Assembly: GCA_048263775.1 (NCBI GenBank)
Contig: JBLXDU010000006.1
Coordinates: 62,001-126,000 of the forward strand
Direction of reading: 5' to 3'
Source: UBA1479 sp048263775
Lineage (GTDB): Bacteria; Pseudomonadota; Alphaproteobacteria; Rhodospirillales; Casp-alpha2
Length of the DNA: 64,000 nucleotides
This document shows, in pieces, positions 58,513 through 64,000 of the stretch. Under the pieces are notes generated by a model. It was not told where the DNA came from and made no database searches. It saw nothing but the letters and a program-made list of their open reading frames with translations. The stretch's first letter is position 1. The number at the start of each line of letters is the position of its first letter. The position numbers were made by a program, and so were the translations under genes.

Positions 58513-60228
58513 TCAGACGCCCCGGGCGAAGTCCAGGATCAGAACGAAGGCCAGCGCGGCCACCACCCAGAACACCATCGAACTAAGATGCAGGGTTTTG
58601 GCCATGAAGCCTTCGGGCCCATGGTGGCGGCGGATGACCGTGATCGTGTCGACGGCCACCTTGGTCAGTGAAGTTTCGATGGCGGTGCCGATGGCGGCCA
58701 ATCCCTGCACCAGACGGTCGACGACGAACGGTCCGGCGACCCGGTAGAACCAATCGAAGTCGAGCGAGATGGTCAGCGTGCGCTTCATCATCGGCAGCAG
58801 CAAGAAGAACGCGAGGCCAGAGAACAGGAGCAGCTGCAGCATCTCGGCGACATGCGCGAAGGTATAGGGCTCGTACTCGACCTTGTAGGGCAGGAGCGCA
58901 TAAAGCGGATCCGGATAGACGCCGAGCGCGATGCACAGGAAGGCGAAGAAGATCATCGCCGCCTTCATGTTCCACGCCGGGTCAGGCGGGCGCATGCCGG
59001 AATCCTTCTGGAAGAACACGAACCAGGGGAACTTGATCCCGGCGTGCAGGAACACGCCAGCCGAGGCCGCCATCAGCACATACCACACGAAGGCCAGATG
59101 TTCCGTGGCGGCGGCGGTGTTGATCATGGATTTGGATACGAAGCCCGATGTCCAGGGGAAGGACGAAATGGCCAGTGCCCCGATGGTCCCGCAGATGCAG
59201 GTCAGCGGCATGCTCTGGAACAGGCCGCCCAGGTCCGTGCATTTACGCTTGCCCGTCTGTTGCAGGACTGCCCCCGCCGACATGATCAGCAGCGCCTTGT
59301 AGATGATGTGCGCGAAGGCATGGGCCGACGCGCCGTTCAACGCCATTTCCGTACCGATGCCGATGCCGCAGATCATGAAGCCGACCTGGTTGACGATGGA
59401 ATAGGCGAGGATGCGGCGCATGTCGTTTTCAAGCAGCGCGTAGATGATCCCGTAACAGGCCATGTAGACGCCGACATAGATCAGGACGTCGGCCCCCGCG
59501 AAGGTGCGGATCAGAACGAACACCGCGGTCTTGGTTGTGAAGGCGGACAGGAACACCATGCCGAAGGGGCTGGATTCCGGATAGGCGTCGGGGATCCAAC
59601 TGGAAAACGGCGGGGCGCCCGCGTTGATCAGGAAGCCGATCAGCATTAGCCAGGCGCCGATGCCGTCCAGCTTGATCGCGGCGAATTCGATCGATCCCGT
59701 GGTGGCCACATGGGCGACGATACCGGCCATCAACACCACACCGCCGAACAGGTGAACCGCGAGATAGCGCATGGCGGCCCCCTGCGAGGCCTTGGTGCGG
59801 GCCGACCAGATGACCAGGGTCGAGCCGATCGCCATGATTTCCCAGAACACGAACATGGTGATCAGGTCGCCCGCGAAAGCGACGCCGACGGCACCGCCTG
59901 CGTAGACGAAGGCGGCCGACAGTTCCATCACCTTGGAATTGCGGAAGGCGTAGAGCCCGCCGGCGAAAGCCATGATCGAGAAAATGGTGGAGAACAACCG
60001 GCCCAGCCGGTCGCCCTGAACCAGTTCAAGTTCGTAGCCGATGAATGGGTAATAGAGCAACACGCCATCGGGAATGCCGAGGCCCACGACCAGCGTCGCG
60101 AGCGGCAGGCCGAGCACGGCGGCGGGGCGGAAGCTGGCGGGCAGCAGCGGTAACAGGAGGCCGCCCAGGATCAGGATCAGGGCCGGCGGGAAGGGATACT
60201 GGGCGAGCCACTCAATCGGCATCGTCAT
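58513..60228 (-). CDS. MrpD/NuoL-like antiporter subunit, third paralogue
   Basis: The 571-residue membrane protein has about 14-16 helices with the NuoL/M/N core: Glu in MFVFWEIMAIGST, the Lys/His region in AHAFAHIIYKALLIMSAGAVLQ, and FPWTSGFVSKSMI. It is one of three MrpD-like subunits in this cluster. It differs from the others by a longer C-terminal part with a lateral helix and an extra transmembrane helix (SSMVFWVVAALAFVLILDFARG). It should move protons or sodium as part of a Mrp-like antiporter. It overlaps the small membrane protein gene by 17 bases. The last gene of the run; it ends three bases before the transglutaminase stop. Confidence 0.88.
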   Translation of the reverse strand: MTMPIEWLAQYPFPPALILILGGLLLPLLPASFRPAAVLGLPLATLVVGLGIPDGVLLYYPFIGYELELVQGDRLGRLFSTIFSIMAFAGGLYAFRNSKVMELSAAFVYAGGAVGVAFAGDLITMFVFWEIMAIGSTLVIWSARTKASQGAAMRYLAVHLFGGVVLMAGIVAHVATTGSIEFAAIKLDGIGAWLMLIGFLINAGAPPFSSWIPDAYPESSPFGMVFLSAFTTKTAVFVLIRTFAGADVLIYVGVYMACYGIIYALLENDMRRILAYSIVNQVGFMICGIGIGTEMALNGASAHAFAHIIYKALLIMSAGAVLQQTGKRKCTDLGGLFQSMPLTCICGTIGALAISSFPWTSGFVSKSMINTAAATEHLAFVWYVLMAASAGVFLHAGIKFPWFVFFQKDSGMRPPDPAWNMKAAMIFFAFLCIALGVYPDPLYALLPYKVEYEPYTFAHVAEMLQLLLFSGLAFFLLLPMMKRTLTISLDFDWFYRVAGPFVVDRLVQGLAAIGTAIETSLTKVAVDTITVIRRHHGPEGFMAKTLHLSSMVFWVVAALAFVLILDFARGV

Positions 60229-60487
60229 AATACGTATCCTCCCGTTTCAGGAACAGGCCGAGAATTTTGGCGACCACGACCATGGCGGCGCAGGTCAACA
60301 GGCCGTACCAGGAATAGAACCCGAAGCTGCCTTCGATGCCGAAGTGCACGTGCTTGTGCACGATAAGGTCAAGCATGGTCACGGCGATCAGCAGGATGAT
60401 GCCGCCGATCCACAGATTGCGGATGGTCCGAGGGCGGACCAGCCAGTGCTTTTCGCCACCCTCGGGGCGCGGGCTGCTGTCGCTCAT
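60212..60487 (-). CDS. Small two-helix membrane protein in the antiporter cluster
   Basis: The 91-residue protein has about 24 polar residues, then two helices at about 26-46 (LWIGGIILLIAVTMLDLIVH) and 58-78 (YGLLTCAAMVVVAKILGLFL), with a short loop HKHVHFGIEGSFGFYS and a charged acidic end (KREDTYYDDAD). It overlaps the preceding subunit by four bases and the following one by 17, so all three are translationally coupled and it is very likely a subunit. It does not look like MrpE, F or G to me. Confidence 0.75.
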   Translation of the reverse strand: MSDSSPRPEGGEKHWLVRPRTIRNLWIGGIILLIAVTMLDLIVHKHVHFGIEGSFGFYSWYGLLTCAAMVVVAKILGLFLKREDTYYDDAD

Positions 60488-62055
60488 GGCGCGATCCCCG
60501 TCAGCTGCTGGGCCAGGCCGACGACCAGGTCCGGTTTCAGGAACAGAATGAATGTCATGCCCGCGGTCACCGCCATGGCACAGGCCATGGGGAAGGCGGC
60601 CTCGCCGTGATCGTACTTGATGGCGTGGCCATGGCCATGATCGTCATGGTCATCATGGCCGTCGCCGTGATCTCCGGCCTTGGCGGGTTCCGCAGTGTCT
60701 TCGGGCCGGTCCTCCGGTTTCATGAAGGCGGCATACACGATGGGAATGAAGTAGCCCATGTTGAGCAAGGTCGACAGGACCACGATCACGACCGCCGTCC
60801 ATTGTTCGGCCTGGGCGGCGCCCTGCAGGATGAACCATTTTGATACAAAGCCCGCCGTGGGCGGCAGCCCGATCATGCTGAGCGCCCCGATGGCGAAGGC
60901 CGCCATGGTCAGCGGCATGCGCCGGCCGATACCGTTGAGCTGGCTGACCTCGGTCTTGTTCGAGGTCACCATGATCGCGCCCGCCGCGAAGAACAGGGTG
61001 ATCTTGCCGAAAGCATGGGCCGCGATATGGATGGCGGCACCGGCGACGGAAATCGGTGTCAGGATCGCCGCCGCGATGACCACGTAGGACAGCTGCGACA
61101 CCGTCGAATAGGCCAGCCGGCGTTTCAGGTTGTCCTGGCGCAGCGCGACGACGGAGGCAGCGATGATGGTGAAGCCCGCGACGTACAGCAGGAAGTCCGT
61201 GCCGGGGGCCACGTTCAGGATGTCGATCCCGAAGATGTAGACGACCACCTTGACGACAGAAAACACGCCCGCCTTGACGACCGCGACGGCGTGCAGCAGG
61301 GCCGAGACCGGGGTCGGTGCCACCATGGCCGCCGGCAGCCAGCGGTGGAATGGCATCAATGCCGCCTTGCCGATGCCGAAGGCATAAAGCGCCAGCAGGA
61401 CAGCGATCATTGGGCCTTGGGCCTGGTCGGCATTGAATACGCCGCCCCGGACGAAATCGAGGGTGCCTGCGATCTGCCAGGTCCAGACCATGCCGAACAG
61501 CAGGAAGCCGATGGAGGTCGACAGCAGAATGCCGAGATAGATCCGGCCCGAGCGTTTGGCTTCCTCCGTCCCGTGATGGGCGACCAGCGGGAAGGTGGAG
61601 ACGGACAGCACTTCGTAGAACACGAACAGCGTCAGCATGTTGCCGGCGAGGGCGACGCCAATGGCTGACGCAATGGCGATGGCGAAGAAGAAAAAGAACC
61701 GGGTCTGGTTTTCTTCGTGATGACCGCGCATGTAGCCGATGGCGTACAGTGTTGTGACGATCCACAGGAAGCTGGCGATCCCGGCGAAGATCATGCCAAG
61801 CGGTTCCAGCGTCAGACGGATCGACAGCCCCGGCACCATGTCGAACAGCACGATGTCGGGCCGGCCGCCGGCCGCGACGATGGGGTAGAATTGGGCGACG
61901 ACGTAGAACAGGCAGGCGGCAGTCAGCAGGCTGGCGCCGTCGCGGGCGTTTTCCCAACGCCCGAGGGCCAACACCAGAAAGGCCCCGATAACCGGAATGA
62001 CGAGAGCCAGGACCAGGGCGTCGCCCGGTGCCCAGCCGGCAAGAAGACCGGTCAT
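60484..62055 (-). CDS. MrpD-like antiporter subunit, second paralogue, with His-rich loop
   Basis: The 523-residue membrane protein has the NuoL/M/N core: VFYEVLSVSTFPLVAHH with the central Glu, helices with MPFHRWLPAAMVAPTPVSALLHAVAVVKAGVF and AHAFGKITLFFAAGAIM. Near its C-terminus, before the last helix, a cytoplasmic or periplasmic loop reads GDHGDGHDDHDDHGHGHAI and is Asp/His-rich, which suggests metal binding. It starts four bases inside the upstream subunit gene. It should conduct ions together with the other two MrpD paralogues. Confidence 0.88.
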   Translation of the reverse strand: MTGLLAGWAPGDALVLALVIPVIGAFLVLALGRWENARDGASLLTAACLFYVVAQFYPIVAAGGRPDIVLFDMVPGLSIRLTLEPLGMIFAGIASFLWIVTTLYAIGYMRGHHEENQTRFFFFFAIAIASAIGVALAGNMLTLFVFYEVLSVSTFPLVAHHGTEEAKRSGRIYLGILLSTSIGFLLFGMVWTWQIAGTLDFVRGGVFNADQAQGPMIAVLLALYAFGIGKAALMPFHRWLPAAMVAPTPVSALLHAVAVVKAGVFSVVKVVVYIFGIDILNVAPGTDFLLYVAGFTIIAASVVALRQDNLKRRLAYSTVSQLSYVVIAAAILTPISVAGAAIHIAAHAFGKITLFFAAGAIMVTSNKTEVSQLNGIGRRMPLTMAAFAIGALSMIGLPPTAGFVSKWFILQGAAQAEQWTAVVIVVLSTLLNMGYFIPIVYAAFMKPEDRPEDTAEPAKAGDHGDGHDDHDDHGHGHAIKYDHGEAAFPMACAMAVTAGMTFILFLKPDLVVGLAQQLTGIAP

Positions 62056-63590
62056 GGCTTGCCTCCACTGGCGGGACCCATGAGGGCGTTGGCTGCCTCA
62101 CCGGCAATGCGCAAGGTGGTGTCGCCGTCGATGCCGAACCAGATGGTGGCCGCGGCCAACACAATCATCGGCACCAGCATGGACAGCGGCGCCTCGCTGC
62201 GCCGGGCGGCGCCTTCGGGCGGGGCCTTGAGATACGCGACCTCGACCACTCGCCAGACGTAGACGATGGCGAGCAGCGACGACAGCAGGATGCCAGCCGC
62301 GACATACCACCAGCCGAGGGCAAGCGAAGCCTGCACCAACTGCCATTTGGAAATGAAGCCGACCGTCACCGGCGTGCCGATCAGCGACAGCCCGGCGACC
62401 AGGAACACCGCGGTGGTCACCGGCATGCGTTTGCCGATGCCGGCAAGGTCGTTGAGCCTGACCGATCCGACGACATAGAACATGGCGCCCACGGCCATGA
62501 AGGCGGCACCCTTCATGACGGCGTGGTTGAACAGATGGACAATGCCCCCAGTCAGGCCCGCGGCGGTGGCCATGCCGATGCCGAGCACCATGTAGCCGAC
62601 CTGCGACACGCTGGAGTAGGCCAGCATGCGTTTCACGTCATTCTGGAAGATGGCGACGAAGGCGCCTGCGAACATGCCGACCAGGGCGACGATGATCAGC
62701 ATCAAGCTGATGTCCGTGCCGGTGAACAGATCTGTGCCGCCGAATACGGTGAAGACAAGGCGCAGCAAGGCATAGATTGCGACCTTGGTCGCCGTCGAGG
62801 CAAGGAACACGGTGACCGCCGAGGGCGCGAAGGCATAGGCATTGGGCAGCCAGGTGTGCAGCGGGAACATCGCGAGCTTGAGCCCCAGGCCGACAACCAC
62901 GAAGGCGAAGGCGGCCAACACCGTGCGCGTATGGTCCACGGCCGGCAGCAGGGTCGCCAGGTCCGCCATGTTGAGCGAGCCCGTCATCATGTACATCAGG
63001 CCGACGCCGATGATGTAGAAGGTCGCGCCCAAGGTGCCCATGATCAGATAACGGTAGGACGCGGTCAGGGCGCGGCGATTGCCGCCCAGGCTGATCAGCA
63101 CGTAGCTCGACAGGGACGAGATTTCCAGGAACACAAACAGGTTGAAGGCATCCGCCGTGGTCGTGATGCCGATCAGGCCCGTCAGGCACAGCATGTACAT
63201 CAGGTAGAACAGGTAGATGCGGGGTTCCGACACTTCCTTTTCGACGCTGGCCTTGGCGTAGGGCAGGGTGATGGCGCCGATGGCCGTGATGATGACCAGA
63301 ACCAGGGCGTTGGCCGCGTCGATGCGGTATTCGATGCCCCAGGGCGCCGGCCAACTGCCGAGCTCGTAAATGATCAGGCCGCTGGCCAACACCTTGCCCA
63401 GCAGGACCAGGGCAATGAAGAAGGCGATCCAGGTAACGATCGTCGCCCACAGCCAGCTCAGCTTGGCGTCGCGCAGCAGTACGCAGATCGGTGCGCACAG
63501 AAGCGGCACGACGACCTGCAGGATGGGCAGGTGCGGTTCGATCGCGGCGGCAAAGGGCAGCGACAGGAAATAGGCGTAGAAGGCGGTCAC
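62052..63590 (-). CDS. MrpD-like antiporter subunit, first paralogue
   Basis: The 512-residue membrane protein has the canonical MrpD sequence: FNLFVFLEISSLSSYVLISLGGNRRALTASYRYLIMGTLGATFYIIGVGL, FPLHTWLPNAYAFAPSAVTVFLASTATKVAIYALLR and MKGAAFMAVGAMFYVVGSVRLNDLAGIGKRMP. Glu in FLEISS and the Lys residues in the following helices are the proton-path residues. It is ATGA-coupled with both neighbours. Of the three MrpD-like proteins here, this is closest to true MrpD. Confidence 0.9.
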   Translation of the reverse strand: MTAFYAYFLSLPFAAAIEPHLPILQVVVPLLCAPICVLLRDAKLSWLWATIVTWIAFFIALVLLGKVLASGLIIYELGSWPAPWGIEYRIDAANALVLVIITAIGAITLPYAKASVEKEVSEPRIYLFYLMYMLCLTGLIGITTTADAFNLFVFLEISSLSSYVLISLGGNRRALTASYRYLIMGTLGATFYIIGVGLMYMMTGSLNMADLATLLPAVDHTRTVLAAFAFVVVGLGLKLAMFPLHTWLPNAYAFAPSAVTVFLASTATKVAIYALLRLVFTVFGGTDLFTGTDISLMLIIVALVGMFAGAFVAIFQNDVKRMLAYSSVSQVGYMVLGIGMATAAGLTGGIVHLFNHAVMKGAAFMAVGAMFYVVGSVRLNDLAGIGKRMPVTTAVFLVAGLSLIGTPVTVGFISKWQLVQASLALGWWYVAAGILLSSLLAIVYVWRVVEVAYLKAPPEGAARRSEAPLSMLVPMIVLAAATIWFGIDGDTTLRIAGEAANALMGPASGGKP

Positions 63591-63955
63591 CTGTCCTCCT
63601 CCTCTTCCACGGCCAGGATCTCGTCATCCTCGATGGTGTCGTAGGCGTTGCGGATGCGCACGACCAAGGCGAGGCCGAGGGCCGTTGTTGCAACGCCGAC
63701 CACGATCGCGGTCAGGATCAGGACATGGGGCAGGGGGTTTGAATATAGTTTGATGCCTTCGTCCAGGATCGGCGCCGTGCCGCCCGTGACCTTGGCCATC
63801 AGGATGTAGAACAGAAAGACCGAGACCTGAAACACGTTCAGACCGACGATCTTCTTCACCAGGTTGTCGTGGGCGATGACGATGTAGAACCCGGTCATCA
63901 TCAGCGCGATGACGATCCAGTAACCGAGCAGACCGGGCGACGCCGGGCCGACCAT
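63587..63955 (-). CDS. mnhC: MrpC/NuoK-like antiporter subunit C
   Basis: The 122-residue protein has three helices (LLGYWIVIALMMTGFYIVIAH, KIVGLNVFQVSVFLFYILMA, PLPHVLILTAIVVGVATTALGLALVVRI) in the MrpC/NuoK order; GLNVFQVSVFLF is the family core. It ends with an acidic tail (DTIEDDEILAVEEEEDR). The start at 63955 is the first ATG, but the same frame stays open to the right edge, so a longer N-terminus or a different start cannot be excluded. It is the first gene of the antiporter run visible here; an MrpB- or MrpA-like gene should lie beyond the edge. Confidence 0.85.
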   Translation of the reverse strand: MVGPASPGLLGYWIVIALMMTGFYIVIAHDNLVKKIVGLNVFQVSVFLFYILMAKVTGGTAPILDEGIKLYSNPLPHVLILTAIVVGVATTALGLALVVRIRNAYDTIEDDEILAVEEEEDR

Positions 63956-64000
63956 GAAGGCTTCGAAGGAAAGCCACAGGTCGTAAAGCGGTTTGAAGAT

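Noticed and set aside
62028..63644. Open frame of 538 codons on the plus strand across the first antiporter subunit
   Set aside because: It is antisense to a clear MrpD gene, and its product is the Arg/His/Gln/Gly/Asp-rich text that GC-rich DNA gives on the reverse strand of membrane proteins.
1..64000. CRISPR arrays, insertion sequences, integrase or phage genes
   Set aside because: I saw no regularly spaced direct repeats, no transposase or integrase motif and no terminal inverted repeats.

Overview
The window is about 64 kb of GC-rich DNA with tightly packed genes, frequent ATGA overlaps and several GTG or TTG starts. The gene content (DUF1489, LdtR-like MarR regulator, ELM1-family protein, CpaA-F type Tad locus, class III aminotransferase, several ABC uptake systems, Mrp-like antiporter cluster) points to an alphaproteobacterium, most likely of the Rhodospirillales type. 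This is inferred from protein character only. I see no tRNA, rRNA, CRISPR array, insertion sequence or phage gene, so it reads as ordinary chromosome with an accessory pilus and resistance segment in the middle.

Layout. 0-9.3 kb: end of a DUF1489 gene, an Hpt phosphotransfer protein, a PadR-like regulator, a class III aminotransferase, a universal stress protein, a secreted hydrolase, then a leftward run pyrE - peptide-type binding protein - two permeases without ATPase genes. 9.3-18.9 kb: a 400-base gap with a possible small RNA, a TPR-sulfotransferase, a GntR / PhyH dioxygenase / SAF-domain oxidoreductase operon, a small membrane protein, a PAS protein, an ELM1-family protein, a xylose-isomerase-like enzyme and a FAH-family enzyme. 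19-24.5 kb: two TadE-like minor pilins, an EAL-domain protein, a decayed copy of the 3' end of the second TadE-like gene, a DUF3047 protein and an arsR-acr3 pair. 24.5-29 kb: an RND efflux pump (permease plus adaptor). 29-41 kb: the main Tad (tight adherence, Flp pilus) locus: a divergent von Willebrand A protein, flp, cpaA, cpaB, cpaC, cpaD, cpaE, cpaF, tadB, tadC, and tadD facing back.

41-47.5 kb: LdtR-like regulator, HAD phosphatase, glutaryl-CoA dehydrogenase, two unrecognised envelope proteins, a membrane-anchored hydrolase, an unrecognised small protein and a lone Panacea/SocA-like protein. 47.5-52.7 kb: a complete branched-chain-amino-acid type ABC transporter (binding protein, LivH, LivM, LivG, LivF). 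53-58.5 kb: an IlvD/Edd sugar-acid dehydratase, a small secreted protein, and a three-gene ATP-grasp / alpha-E / transglutaminase cluster. 58.5-64 kb: a leftward antiporter cluster with an MrpC-like subunit, three MrpD-like subunits and a small two-helix membrane protein, running off the right edge.

The genes most clearly working together are the Tad system: CpaA matures Flp and the TadE-like pilins, CpaF powers assembly on TadB/TadC, CpaE places it, CpaB/C/D/TadD form the outer channel, and the vWA protein and TadE pair are probable tip or surface parts. The TadE-like protein carries two Asp/Asn/Gly loops that look calcium-binding, and the vWA protein carries an Asp/Gly-rich run, which hints at a calcium-dependent adhesive tip. 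The EAL protein next to the TadE pair may connect this to c-di-GMP. The best leads for something less well described are this calcium-loop pilus tip, the ATP-grasp/alpha-E/transglutaminase trio, and the three-MrpD antiporter cluster with its overlapping small membrane protein and a histidine-rich loop.
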